Assembly (NCBI RefSeq): GCF_016908595.1
Contig: NZ_JAFBEC010000017.1
Coordinates: 1-58,659, forward strand
DNA: 58,659 nt
Source: Geomicrobium sediminis
GTDB taxonomy: Bacteria > Bacillota > Bacilli > Bacillales > Marinococcaceae
Reading direction: 5' to 3'
Part shown: piece by piece, positions 15,941 through 23,830 of the stretch
Layout: each line of letters starts with the position of its first letter
How positions within the stretch are numbered: position 1 is the first letter of the stretch
Program-made: the position numbers and the translations under genes
The notes under the pieces: generated by a model
Database searches by the model: none
Told to the model about the DNA's origin: nothing
Seen by the model: the letters and a program-made list of their open reading frames with translations, nothing else

Positions 15941-17080
15941 TTATTTCTTGTCAGGTGGTGTTTCTTCGATAAAACCATGTCGAATAAACTGTTCGACCTC
16001 TGTAATCACGCCGATATCTTTTAATATGGTTAAGACGACCAAAAGTGCTGGACCTAAGAACAATCCAATTACACCGAGAACTTGGAAGCCGACAAACAAG
16101 GAGAAAAGGACAGCAAGCGTGTTCAGATTCATACTGACAGATAACACTTTCGGTTCAAGCGACTGACGTACAATGACGACAACGACATAAAGTACGAGCA
16201 GTGAAATGCCTAAGAAAATATCACCTGTAACGAGGCTATAAATTCCCCAAGGGATAAGAATGGTTCCTGTTCCTAAATAAGGAAGAATTTCTGCTAAACC
16301 AGTAATGAGAGCTAGAGTAATCGCGTATTCAACGTCCAAAACTAACAATCCAATCAACACGATCACTGTCGTAATTGTCATTAGAATTAGTTGGGCGCGA
16401 ATAAATCCCCAAACCCTCGTTTTTACTTGTTCTGTAAACAAGACGAATTTCGTTTGAATGCCAACTGGAATCCTGCTTTGTAAGCTCGCTTTCATCGTGC
16501 CGATATCTTTACCAATAAAATAAACGGCAAGAATAACAAAGATAAGGGCAAACAAAAATACGGGTATTCCAGATACGATATTTGTCATACCGTTAGCAAT
16601 TGATTGGGCGAAGTTACCTAAAATGCTGCCCACTTGATTACCTAGTTCGGTAATCCCTTGCTGCAACGTTTGTTGTTGCTCGCCAGAGAGGTTGTGAATA
16701 AACCAATTCATTTCTTGCCATATCGGTAAAATCAGTTGATTAAACATTTGCTGCAATTGCATGGCGCCTTGTTCAATCCAACCAGGAAGTTGATCAGAAA
16801 TTTGTTGAACGATATAAATAATCAAAAACGTAATTCCTGTAATAATTCCCCCGAGTACAGAGATTCCAATGAGTACAGTCGTTAAAGAAGCGAGTGTTGA
16901 TGGAAACTTGAACTTGATCTTTAACACCTTTAGCAACGGGGAGAAAAGCCAAGCAATGAATGCAGCAATAACAAATGGGTACGAAATGCGAAACAAATAC
17001 GCTGACACGAGTAATGCAACAATCGCTGCGATAAACACACCAACAGCTCTTGCTACAACAAAAGCTTGTTCTTTAGTCAT
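15941..17080 (-). CDS. YtvI-like AI-2E-family membrane protein
   Basis: A 379-aa polytopic permease-like protein of the AI-2E/UPF0118 (PF01594) family. Seven to eight hydrophobic segments are seen. A long amphipathic central region (residues ~95-160) separates the first three from the rest, and the family block GLAEILPYLGTGTILIPWGI is near residue 265. It resembles B. subtilis YtvI, a sporulation membrane protein. Family members export small molecules or sodium in some species; the function here is open. About 230 nt upstream of the next gene hold an 8-bp inverted repeat (15824-15831 with 15847-15854) and nothing else I can name. Confidence 0.85.
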   Translation of the reverse strand: MTKEQAFVVARAVGVFIAAIVALLVSAYLFRISYPFVIAAFIAWLFSPLLKVLKIKFKFPSTLASLTTVLIGISVLGGIITGITFLIIYIVQQISDQLPGWIEQGAMQLQQMFNQLILPIWQEMNWFIHNLSGEQQQTLQQGITELGNQVGSILGNFAQSIANGMTNIVSGIPVFLFALIFVILAVYFIGKDIGTMKASLQSRIPVGIQTKFVLFTEQVKTRVWGFIRAQLILMTITTVIVLIGLLVLDVEYAITLALITGLAEILPYLGTGTILIPWGIYSLVTGDIFLGISLLVLYVVVVIVRQSLEPKVLSVSMNLNTLAVLFSLFVGFQVLGVIGLFLGPALLVVLTILKDIGVITEVEQFIRHGFIEETPPDKK

Positions 17081-17158
17081 GAAGGTATCGCCCTTTCGGC
17101 AACAAGGGTAGGTGTTATGGATCGGCGCTTATTCACTAGACTTGCAAATCATATTCTA

Positions 17159-18097
17159 TTATATACGCTCAGCATGCCCAGCTAGTACATAAAGAATAAC
17201 GGTAGATGCAAGATGAGAGGAGAAATCGGTCGGATCTTGTTGAGGGTATACTTCAACGAAGTCCATTCCACAGAGTCCTTGTTTACCAAGTTCATGAATT
17301 ACAGTAAGCAACTCATAAGAAGTTAGACCGTTTGTGTCAACTGGGCCTCCTGGGTTGTAAGCGTGATCTAAAACATCACTACAAATCGATAAATAAACGG
17401 CATCGACGTCTTTGCTCGCTTGTTTGTATAAATCACGAGCAAGTGCACGTAAATCGTTCGTTTCTTTAAACTCATTAACCGTTCTTGTGATTGCACCAGC
17501 GTTTCGTGCGAATTTACCACTTTCAGGTTTATTTCTCGGGCCATGAATACCAGCATGAACGAGAGAAGAATTCACAACAGCATCCATTTCATAGAGTCTT
17601 GCAAACGGAGTGTTCCGTGCATACAAGTCACCATTATAATCGTTCATGTTGTCATAGTGAGCATCAAGGTGGATGATTCCGAGCTTTTTACCAGGGTTAC
17701 TTTCCGACCAGCCTTTTACAATAGGGTACGTAATGCTATGGTCACCACCTAAAGCAACTGGGAATATATTTTTATTCCATACGTCTTTTGAGAATGAAGA
17801 AATGCGATGCATCGTATTTTCTACTTCGGCAGGGATAATATCAACGTCTCCCATATCTGCAAGAGATAGCGATTCGAACACATCAATATGATCTAGCTCT
17901 GGTAAATAGCCACTGTACCTAGCTGATGCAATTCGCATTGATTTGGGTCCAAGTTCAACTCCGGTGTAATCGCCCCACGTGACTCCACCTTCCCAAGGAA
18001 CGCCATAAATGACAACGTCTGCTCCTCGCTCATCTTTATCAACAGCCCACTTGGCTCCTAGAAAAGTCGGTGTGTTGCCGTAAACATATTCACTCAT
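17159..18097 (-). CDS. ureohydrolase (arginase/agmatinase) family protein with a variant metal site
   Basis: A 312-aa protein of the arginase/agmatinase/formiminoglutamase fold. Metal motifs seen are GGDHS (residues ~117-121) and LDAHYDN (~143-149). The third motif, normally SxDxD, reads SICSDVLDHAYNPG (~237-250), so Cys replaces the bridging Asp while the second Asp stays; the usual DP after it is DH. The FVEVYPQQD end motif is intact. Members hydrolyse guanidino groups to urea, using a Mn or Ni pair. The substrate cannot be assigned, and the variant site argues against simply calling it agmatinase. It follows lplJ by 17 nt on the same strand, so they are likely cotranscribed. Confidence 0.85.
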   Translation of the reverse strand: MSEYVYGNTPTFLGAKWAVDKDERGADVVIYGVPWEGGVTWGDYTGVELGPKSMRIASARYSGYLPELDHIDVFESLSLADMGDVDIIPAEVENTMHRISSFSKDVWNKNIFPVALGGDHSITYPIVKGWSESNPGKKLGIIHLDAHYDNMNDYNGDLYARNTPFARLYEMDAVVNSSLVHAGIHGPRNKPESGKFARNAGAITRTVNEFKETNDLRALARDLYKQASKDVDAVYLSICSDVLDHAYNPGGPVDTNGLTSYELLTVIHELGKQGLCGMDFVEVYPQQDPTDFSSHLASTVILYVLAGHAERI

Positions 18098-18114
18098 GAG
18101 TATCCCTCCAGCAC

Positions 18115-19107
18115 TTATTCTGAGATTAATTGAACGAGATCTTCAACGTCAATGGCACCAAAGTACTTCTTCATGTTGAGCTCTTCTAGAGCTTTGCGAA
18201 CATCATTTGCTTCGTGCTTTCTTCCTGTTAGTGCGTTTTCGACATCAGTTACATCACCTGTCCCAAAGAAATCACCAAAGATTGTCGCTTCTGTAATGGT
18301 TCCTTTACGAACTTTTAAACGGAAGTCAACGAGACCTGCAGTGAATTTCTTAGAACGTTTTATATCGTAGGTCGGGGATTTGCCGTAATTCCAGTCCCAG
18401 TTTTTGTAACGTTTATTTGAGATTTCATGAATTTGTTTCCAGTCATCTTCGGTTAATGTATATCGTTCAAAGTTCTCATCACCATCGAAGATGTGTAATA
18501 AGATCTTTTGTTTAAAGTCTTCCATAGAAAGAGGGTGATCAAGAAAATCATTAATGTTCGCTACGCGACTCCGAATGGATTTGATGCCTTTCGAGCGAAT
18601 TTTTTCATCACTTACATTGAGTGCAGACACGACGTTTTCAATTTCGGAATCGAGCATAAGCGTACCGTGACTAAACATGCGTCCTTTTGTAGAAAACTGT
18701 GCATTGCCAGAGATCTTTTTTCCATCTGCGTGTAAGTCGTTACGTCCGCTAAGTTCAGCCGGAATACCGAGTTGGTTTAACGCTTCCACAACAGGCTCAG
18801 TAAATTTTTTAAAGTTGCTAAAGCTGTTGCCGTCATCTTTTGTAATAAAACTAAAGTTAAGGTTTCCGAGATCGTGGTAAACGGCTCCGCCCCCAGAAAG
18901 TCTGCGTACGACATGTAACTGATTGTCTTTTACGTAATCGCGATTGATTTCTTCAATTGTATTCTGGTTCTTGCCAATAATAATCGAAGGTTCATTAATA
19001 TAAAATAATAAGTAGGTTTCGTCTTGATTTAATTTCGTTAAGATGTATTCCTCAATTGCTAAGTTCAGTGATGGATCAGTAATGTTCTGATTATCTACAA
19101 AGATCAT
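18115..19107 (-). CDS. lplJ: lipoate-protein ligase
   Basis: A 330-aa enzyme closely matching B. subtilis LplJ. It activates free lipoate with ATP and attaches it to E2 and GcvH lysines. Conserved blocks are PSIIIGKNQNTIEEIN, VVRRLSGGGAVYHDLGNLNF (residues ~67-86) and GRKISGNAQF-type HADGKKISGNAQFSTKGR, with the catalytic Lys in KKISGNAQ. The C-terminal accessory domain (after ~250) is present, so it is full length. It probably leads a two-gene unit with the ureohydrolase-family gene. Confidence 0.95.
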   Translation of the reverse strand: MIFVDNQNITDPSLNLAIEEYILTKLNQDETYLLFYINEPSIIIGKNQNTIEEINRDYVKDNQLHVVRRLSGGGAVYHDLGNLNFSFITKDDGNSFSNFKKFTEPVVEALNQLGIPAELSGRNDLHADGKKISGNAQFSTKGRMFSHGTLMLDSEIENVVSALNVSDEKIRSKGIKSIRSRVANINDFLDHPLSMEDFKQKILLHIFDGDENFERYTLTEDDWKQIHEISNKRYKNWDWNYGKSPTYDIKRSKKFTAGLVDFRLKVRKGTITEATIFGDFFGTGDVTDVENALTGRKHEANDVRKALEELNMKKYFGAIDVEDLVQLISE

Positions 19108-19212
19108 TGTATTTGCCTCCTTACGTGCTACTCCTATTGTATAAAAGCTTGTTCATCATTGCACGTTTTCTGATTCTTTTATGCTATACTTGTACAAACA
19201 AGGAGTGATGAT

Positions 19213-19473
19213 ATGGGTACGCTAAGTCAAATTTGGCGTGACAATGCCGTTGAGCTCGTAAATGCATTGCGTGTTCATAAGAAAGAATTTATAATCGCTG
19301 TCTTAATTCTGATAATTGCGTCAATCGCTGGTGCGTTAACGAGCCAATTTATTGATTCTGGACGTAATGGAATCATTCGCTTCTATATTGGTGGGGTTTT
19401 TACTTCGTTTGTTTTGTTTAGTTTATATTTTGTGATCGATCAAGCGATTCGTGGTCGAAAGGTAATTGAATAA
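19213..19473 (+). CDS. hypothetical two-TM membrane protein, 86 aa
   Basis: A small protein with two hydrophobic helices (residues ~24-44 and ~58-78). A Lys/Arg-rich N-terminus and the C-terminal RGRKVIE suggest both ends face the cytoplasm. AAGGAG precedes the ATG by 7-8 nt, and a -10-like TATACT lies about 20 nt before that. It is divergent from lplJ. No family recognised. Confidence 0.7.
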   Translation: MGTLSQIWRDNAVELVNALRVHKKEFIIAVLILIIASIAGALTSQFIDSGRNGIIRFYIGGVFTSFVLFSLYFVIDQAIRGRKVIE

Positions 19474-19561
19474 ATAAGTAGCAATGCAAGAAATGGTAAT
19501 CAATGTAGGATTAGAATCGACAAAAAGGGGGAACGAGATGCACAAGAAAGGATGATAATGA

Positions 19562-19786
19562 ATGGCAGTAACAAAAGATGAAGTGCGTCAACTTGTCGAT
19601 CGTTTAACTGAAGAGAACTTAGATGAAGTGTATAACTACTTGAAAGATCTTTTAGATAATGAAGAGGTAGAGCTAACTGATTCTGAAATTGAAGGCATAC
19701 ATGACCAAGATGCTTATTATGCGAATGAAGAAGAAGCTTCAGAAGTACAGAAGGTGAAAGACCTCTCTTCTAGAGGGCAATTGTAG
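19562..19786 (+). CDS. small acidic hypothetical protein, 74 aa
   Basis: A soluble, acidic 74-residue protein, mostly helical. Residues 1-35 (VTKDEVRQLVDRLTEENLDE, then VYNYLKDLL) resemble the N-terminus of several small antitoxin-like or DUF2281-type proteins, but no toxin gene is adjacent. Just upstream, AAAGGGGG precedes a five-codon frame (MHKKG, 19538-19555) that ends inside the ribosome site of this gene, so a leader minigene is possible. A strong terminator follows. Confidence 0.65.
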   Translation: MAVTKDEVRQLVDRLTEENLDEVYNYLKDLLDNEEVELTDSEIEGIHDQDAYYANEEEASEVQKVKDLSSRGQL

Positions 19787-19799
19787 AGAAAAGAAACGA

Positions 19800-19828
19800 C
19801 TTATGCCCATTTGGGCATAAGCTTTTTT
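19800..19828 (+). terminator. terminator
   Basis: A 10-bp stem (CTTATGCCCA with TGGGCATAAG), a 2-nt loop and T6 after the 74-aa gene. Confidence 0.88.
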
Positions 19829-19902
19829 AATGTCAAAGCAAATGAGACAATCTCTCACAATCTCTAATGATCGTGTGAAAGTTTGTGAAAGGGTTTTTTT
19901 CT

Positions 19903-19928
19903 GTTTAAGAAGTATCAGAAACGGTAAA
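19903..19928 (+). promoter_or_regulatory. SigB-like promoter of the acidic lipoprotein gene
   Basis: GTTTAA (19903-19908), 14 nt, then GGTAAA (19923-19928) resembles the SigB general-stress consensus GTTTAA-N12-15-GGGTAT. It lies 84 nt before the start codon. Confidence 0.5.
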
Positions 19929-20011
19929 ACATTAACTAGGCAAGCAAGAACAATCAACAAGAACCATAAAAAAGTACATTTGGTTTTATAATTTTAAGGA
20001 GGAAATATATC

Positions 20012-20305
20012 ATGAATAAGAAATTATTGTACGGAGCACTTTCAGGAGTATTCGCAGTAGGGATGTTAGCAGCTTGTGGAGACGATGCTGAAGATCCAGC
20101 AGGTGAGCCAGGCGATGACATGAACGGTGGCGATGAAATGGCGCCAGAAGATGATGGCATGGAAGATGACGGCATGGACGATGGCATGGAAGACGATGGT
20201 CTAGAAGATGACCTCGAAGACGATGGCATGGAAGATGACGGTATGGATGATGATTTAGAAGACGATGGCATGGATGATATGGAAGATGACGACGACGATA
20301 TGTAA
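20012..20305 (+). CDS. acidic repeat lipoprotein
   Basis: A 97-aa protein with a lipoprotein signal peptide (lipobox LAAC, Cys22). The whole mature part is built from degenerate MEDDG/MDDG/LEDD units rich in Asp and Glu, ending DDDDDM. There is no folded domain. The underlying DNA repeats GATGGCATGGAAGA-type units, so the length is likely to vary between strains. Such a tethered polyacid could bind divalent cations or hold water at the cell surface in salt; this is inference. AAGGAGG precedes the ATG, a SigB-like promoter lies upstream and a clear terminator follows. Confidence 0.85.
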   Translation: MNKKLLYGALSGVFAVGMLAACGDDAEDPAGEPGDDMNGGDEMAPEDDGMEDDGMDDGMEDDGLEDDLEDDGMEDDGMDDDLEDDGMDDMEDDDDDM

Positions 20306-20335
20306 TCGTTAGAACGAAGCTCTGTAGATTTTCTA

Positions 20336-20370
20336 CGGAGCTTCTTTTCTTTAATATAAGAAAAAGAGCA
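20336..20370 (+). terminator. terminator of the acidic lipoprotein gene
   Basis: A 12-bp stem with one G-U pair (20336-20347 with 20353-20364), followed by a T-rich run. Confidence 0.85.
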
Positions 20371-20401
20371 TGATATGATACGGGGAGTAGGGGGGCGTAT
20401 T

Positions 20402-21040
20402 ATGGCCAAAAAGAAATACTACGTCGTTTGGAAAGGCAGAAAGCCTGGTATTTATACGACGTGGGCAGAGTGTGAAGCGGAGGTTAAGGGATTCAAAGGC
20501 GCCCGTTTTAAATCATATCCAACGTATGAGGAAGCTAAACGAGCGTTTCAATCTGGGAAAAGTGAGGTTGCATCAACACAAAAAAAGCAACCTACTCATA
20601 CAACGAACCAGAACCAGAAAAAAACGTCGATTTATTATGAAACAACGAGTATTTCTGTCGATGCAGGGACACATGGAAACCCTGGACCTGTTGAGTACCA
20701 AGGGGTTTGGACTGAAGATGGACAAGTATTATTTAAAACAAAACCATACCCGTTAGGGACGAATAATATGGCAGAATTTCTAGCAATTGTCCACGCGCTC
20801 CAATTTCAAAAAGAGAAAAACCTAAACGTTCCAATCTATAGTGATTCACAAACAGCGATCGGTTGGGTGAACAAGAAGAAAGCGAAGGCAACACTTGTCG
20901 TTAATGAAAAAAGTAAGCCGATTTGGAACGATGTCTCAAAAGCAGAAGAGTGGCTACATGAACATGGTATCCCAAACCAAGTATTGAAATGGGAAACGAA
21001 AGATTGGGGAGAAATAAAGGCTGACTATGGACGGAAGTAA
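20402..21040 (+). CDS. ribonuclease H with N-terminal viroplasmin-type domain
   Basis: A 212-aa RNase HI-type nuclease that cleaves RNA in RNA-DNA hybrids. Residues 1-45 are a viroplasmin/RNHCP-like hybrid-binding domain (YYVVWKGRKPGIYTTWAECE). Residues ~80-212 are the nuclease, with the DEDD set visible: D in SVDAGTHGNPG, E in NNMAEFLAI, D in IYSDSQTAI and D in KADYGRK. GGGGGG before the ATG at 20402 decides the start over an ATG 27 nt upstream. Relatives with this layout are found in bacilli, where they may help remove R-loops or Okazaki primers. Confidence 0.9.
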   Translation: MAKKKYYVVWKGRKPGIYTTWAECEAEVKGFKGARFKSYPTYEEAKRAFQSGKSEVASTQKKQPTHTTNQNQKKTSIYYETTSISVDAGTHGNPGPVEYQGVWTEDGQVLFKTKPYPLGTNNMAEFLAIVHALQFQKEKNLNVPIYSDSQTAIGWVNKKKAKATLVVNEKSKPIWNDVSKAEEWLHEHGIPNQVLKWETKDWGEIKADYGRK

Positions 21041-21097
21041 CATAAAGTTTCGTTAATGGGAAAAAATATAGAACACGCATGAGGAGGTTATTTCGTC

Positions 21098-21619
21098 ATG
21101 GAAAAAGCGACATTTGCTGGTGGTTGTTTTTGGTGTATGGTTGGCCCGTTTCAAGCACAAGAGGGGGTCACCAATGTGAGATCTGGTTACACAGGTGGTC
21201 ATACAGAAGATCCAACGTATCGTGAAGTGTGTAGTGATACGACCGGTCACGTTGAGGCAATTCAAATTGACTTTGATCCAGGTGTTGTAAGTTATGATCG
21301 GCTTCTAGAAATCTTTTGGATGAATATCGACCCAACAGATGCTGGTGGCCAGTTTAACGATCGTGGAGATTCGTACAAAACGGCAATCTTTTATCATAGT
21401 GACGAGCAAAAAGATTCAGCAGAAAAATCACGTACCCAGCTTGAAAAAAGCGGTCCTTTTGAAGGTAAGGTTATTACACCAATCGTTCCAGCGAAGATTT
21501 TTTATGATGCAGAAGAAGAACATCAAGATTATCATTTAAAAAACCCATTTCACTATCAACTGTATAAAAGAGGCTCAGGTCGAGCAGGATTTATTAAGAA
21601 ACACTGGGGGAATGAGTAA
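21098..21619 (+). CDS. msrA: peptide-methionine (S)-S-oxide reductase
   Basis: A 173-aa MsrA that reduces Met-S-sulfoxide in proteins. The catalytic GGCFWCM is at residues 7-13, with the family blocks [20 protein letters not shown] and [15 protein letters not shown] precedes the ATG. The stop codon TAATG overlaps the msrB start region, so msrA-msrB-hydrolase are one translationally coupled unit. The upstream gap to the RNase H gene has no terminator that I can see. Confidence 0.96.
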   Translation: MEKATFAGGCFWCMVGPFQAQEGVTNVRSGYTGGHTEDPTYREVCSDTTGHVEAIQIDFDPGVVSYDRLLEIFWMNIDPTDAGGQFNDRGDSYKTAIFYHSDEQKDSAEKSRTQLEKSGPFEGKVITPIVPAKIFYDAEEEHQDYHLKNPFHYQLYKRGSGRAGFIKKHWGNE

Positions 21620-22053
21620 TGAGTGAGAAAAAAGATTTAAAAGAGCGGTTAACTGACATACAATACAATGTTACGCAACATGATGCAACAGAGCCTCCTT
21701 TTCAAAATGAGTATTGGAATCATTTTGAAGAAGGATTATATGTGGATATCGTCTCTGGTGAGCCGTTGTTTACGTCTAAGGAAAAGTTCGAATCAAGTTG
21801 TGGCTGGCCGAGTTTTACGAAGCCAGTTGAAGAAAAAGTGATTAATGAGAAGTTGGATACAACTCACGGCATGCGTCGTACAGAAGTTCGAAGTAAAGAA
21901 GCGGATTCACATTTAGGCCATGTATTTCCTGATGGACCAGGACCAGAGGGTTTGCGTTATTGCATTAATTCAGCAGCCATTCGATTTGTTCCTTACGACC
22001 GATTAGAAGAAGAAGGTTACGGAGCGTTTAAAGCGCGCATGGATTCAAAGTAA
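21619..22053 (+). CDS. msrB: peptide-methionine (R)-S-oxide reductase
   Basis: A 144-aa MsrB acting on the R epimer, complementary to MsrA. The resolving region [13 protein letters not shown] (Cys ~55), [20 protein letters not shown] (catalytic Cys ~113) and NSAAIRFVP are intact. The two zinc-binding CxxC pairs of the other MsrB type are absent, as in B. subtilis MsrB. It overlaps its neighbours by 1 nt at both ends. Confidence 0.96.
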   Translation: MSEKKDLKERLTDIQYNVTQHDATEPPFQNEYWNHFEEGLYVDIVSGEPLFTSKEKFESSCGWPSFTKPVEEKVINEKLDTTHGMRRTEVRSKEADSHLGHVFPDGPGPEGLRYCINSAAIRFVPYDRLEEEGYGAFKARMDSK

Positions 22054-22946
22054 TGGAACGTCTAGAACAGAAGCGTCTTCATTTTTTGCAAGATCAACAA
22101 AGCTATCTTAATCATTATCATTTATCAACAATTGCAGAATATGAACAAACTGTTTTGCGTGTGGAGCAGATAGACGTAATTGTTCATTGGTTTACACCAG
22201 AGTCATACGACAACACGCTCGTTTTTATACACGGATATATGGACCACAGTGGCGCGCAAGCGCCGTTTTTTACAAAAGCAGTAGAACACGGTCTACGTGT
22301 CGTTGCAATCGATTTACCAGGTCACGGATTGTCGTCAGGTGACCGCTATGCTGTACGTTCTTTTGATATTTATGATCAAATGTTGGGGATACTGTTAGAG
22401 CAAATACAAACGGAGAATCGTAAGAGACCGTTCTTACTCGGTCATAGTACCGGTGGAGGTATTATTGCTCACTATATATTAAAAAGAAACAATCCGTATG
22501 TTTTGCATCCGATCCTCGTTTCCCCGCTCGTCAGAACGATGAGTTCACTATTCATGAAAGTAGGGCAACCGCTCGTTCAATTGACGTCAGAAGAAGTACC
22601 TCGGAAATTTCGGCATAATACAGGTGATGGTCACTTTGCGATGATGCAACAACAAGATCCGCTGCAAAGCGATCGAATACCGATCGCTTGGGTCAAAGAA
22701 ATGCTAAGTTGGGAAAAGAAATTTCTTTTTAATCAACCGAGTCAAAAGGCCGTTTCTATTATTCAGGGCACAGCTGATAAAACGGTCGATTGGAAACATA
22801 ATCTTTCGGTTTACAAACAGAAGTTTCCTAGAGCAAATCCGATTCTAATTGAACATGGTGAACACCAGTTACTAAACGAGGTATCACCTATTAGAGAAAT
22901 GACGTACAGTCGGATTTTTCATATTGTGTGGCAGTTTCAACAATAA
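22053..22946 (+). CDS. alpha/beta hydrolase, lysophospholipase/monoglyceride-lipase-like
   Basis: A 297-aa serine hydrolase. The oxyanion region is FIHGYMDHSGAQAP, the nucleophile elbow GHSTGGG (Ser ~132), the acid is probably Asp in GTADKTVDW and the base His in EHGEHQLLNE. HPILVSPLVR follows the elbow. The fold matches the Hydrolase_4 (monoacylglycerol lipase/PldB) group, probably acting on lipids. Its ATG overlaps the msrB stop (TAATGG), so it belongs to the methionine sulfoxide repair operon, although the functional link is unclear. No signal peptide. Confidence 0.88.
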   Translation: MERLEQKRLHFLQDQQSYLNHYHLSTIAEYEQTVLRVEQIDVIVHWFTPESYDNTLVFIHGYMDHSGAQAPFFTKAVEHGLRVVAIDLPGHGLSSGDRYAVRSFDIYDQMLGILLEQIQTENRKRPFLLGHSTGGGIIAHYILKRNNPYVLHPILVSPLVRTMSSLFMKVGQPLVQLTSEEVPRKFRHNTGDGHFAMMQQQDPLQSDRIPIAWVKEMLSWEKKFLFNQPSQKAVSIIQGTADKTVDWKHNLSVYKQKFPRANPILIEHGEHQLLNEVSPIREMTYSRIFHIVWQFQQ

Positions 22947-22948
22947 AA

Positions 22949-22980
22949 AAAGAAGCACTCTTATAAAAGTGTGCTTCTGA
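22949..22980. terminator. bidirectional terminator
   Basis: An 8-bp stem (AGAAGCAC with its complement) with A- and T-rich flanks between the convergent hydrolase and FbpB-like genes. Confidence 0.7.
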
Positions 22981-22987
22981 TCTAAGC

Positions 22988-23146
22988 TTACGATAAAGCT
23001 TTCTTATTATTTGACTTTTTTAAACGTCTGAGTTGGCGATCTTCAACGCGCTTTTCAATCGCGTTAAGTAGGTCAGCGTCTCTCTCAAGATCTTGTTTAT
23101 TTTGGTCGACTAGTTCATTAAAAGAAGTTCTAAATGGTCGTCGCAT
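22988..23146 (-). CDS. FbpB-family small basic protein
   Basis: A 52-aa highly charged protein resembling the FbpB family (Fur-regulated basic proteins, thought to act with the FsrA sRNA in iron sparing). The block SFNELVDQNKQDLERDADLL with a trailing IEKRVEDRQLRRLKK is characteristic. Start chosen at 23146 after AAAGGACGG; upstream in-frame codons lack a ribosome site. I see only a poor match to a Fur box upstream, but a near-perfect SigB promoter, so stress control may matter more than iron here. Confidence 0.75.
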   Translation of the reverse strand: MRRPFRTSFNELVDQNKQDLERDADLLNAIEKRVEDRQLRRLKKSNNKKALS

Positions 23147-23210
23147 GTTTCCCGTCCTTTTGAATAGATTCATTGAATAGGTAATTTGTAAACTTACCTG
23201 TAAGATCATT

Positions 23211-23235
23211 TTACCCTATTTGCAAAAAATTAAAC
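23211..23235 (-). promoter_or_regulatory. SigB-type promoter of the FbpB-like gene
   Basis: On the minus strand GTTTAA (23235-23230), 13 nt, then GGGTAA (23216-23211). This is a near-perfect SigB general-stress promoter, 65 nt upstream of the start codon. Confidence 0.7.
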
Positions 23236-23366
23236 ATTGATAAATTGTTACAATTTAGCGAAGCGTACAAGAATGGACAACATTTGCGAAGAATCGTGAA
23301 ATATAGAGCGGTTTCGATGTATAATATGGAAAAGTAAACAATAATTTGAACGATGGAGGGATCAAC

Positions 23367-23762
23367 TTGTCAAAAGAAGGAAGAAAATGGACAGCGTGGG
23401 TAGTCATCGGTGGAATTGCAGCTTTTGTTGCGTATATATTTTCGAATAAGAAAACACGTGAGAAAACGATCGGTTACGTTCGAGAAGGTGCTCAGTTTAT
23501 CGATGAGACCGGAAAGTTTGTAAGAGACAACCAAGAAGAGATTCGATCTTTAATTAAAGATACGAGCACGAAAGTAAATTCACTCGTTACCGTTGCAAGC
23601 TCAGAGATTGAACAAATTGCCAAGCACACATCACACTTAAAAACGACAGCAACGGACCTCATTGACACCGCAAAGTCAGCGGCAGAAGAAATCAAACATC
23701 AAAAGAACATTGAAGATGATCAATCTACTCCTGACAATTTAACTTACTTGGACCCAAGATAA
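23367..23762 (+). CDS. YtxH-domain protein
   Basis: A 131-aa membrane-anchored protein of the YtxH/YhaH type. It has one N-terminal TM helix (residues ~8-25, AWVVIGGIAAFVAYIF) then a long polar helical region (30-120) with heptad-like spacing, similar to LEA-like stress proteins. The start is a TTG at 23367, set by GGAGGG six nt upstream; the frame is also open from a TTG at 23346 that has no ribosome site. TATAAT at 23320-23325 is a likely -10. Confidence 0.8.
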   Translation: MSKEGRKWTAWVVIGGIAAFVAYIFSNKKTREKTIGYVREGAQFIDETGKFVRDNQEEIRSLIKDTSTKVNSLVTVASSEIEQIAKHTSHLKTTATDLIDTAKSAAEEIKHQKNIEDDQSTPDNLTYLDPR

Positions 23763-23830
23763 AAAGATGTTTATTCCTTACTATGAGCGGTAATAAGTAC
23801 AGTACGTTATTGCTGTAGGAGGAATAGAAT

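Noticed and set aside
15834-16166. 110-aa plus-strand frame with several Cys
   Set aside because: Mostly antisense to the YtvI-like gene, with no ribosome site and no recognisable motif.
20100-20300. Tandem DNA repeats as a possible CRISPR or non-coding satellite
   Set aside because: The repeats are in frame, encode the acidic MEDDG-type units of a lipoprotein with signal peptide and ribosome site, and have no spacers.
19954-20409. Serine-rich 151-aa frame on the minus strand
   Set aside because: It is the complement of the acidic lipoprotein gene; the Ser/Pro repeats mirror the Asp/Glu codons, and it has no ribosome site.
23147-23250. Fur box in front of the FbpB-like gene
   Set aside because: The best candidate matches only about 9 of 14 positions, while a near-perfect SigB pattern is present.
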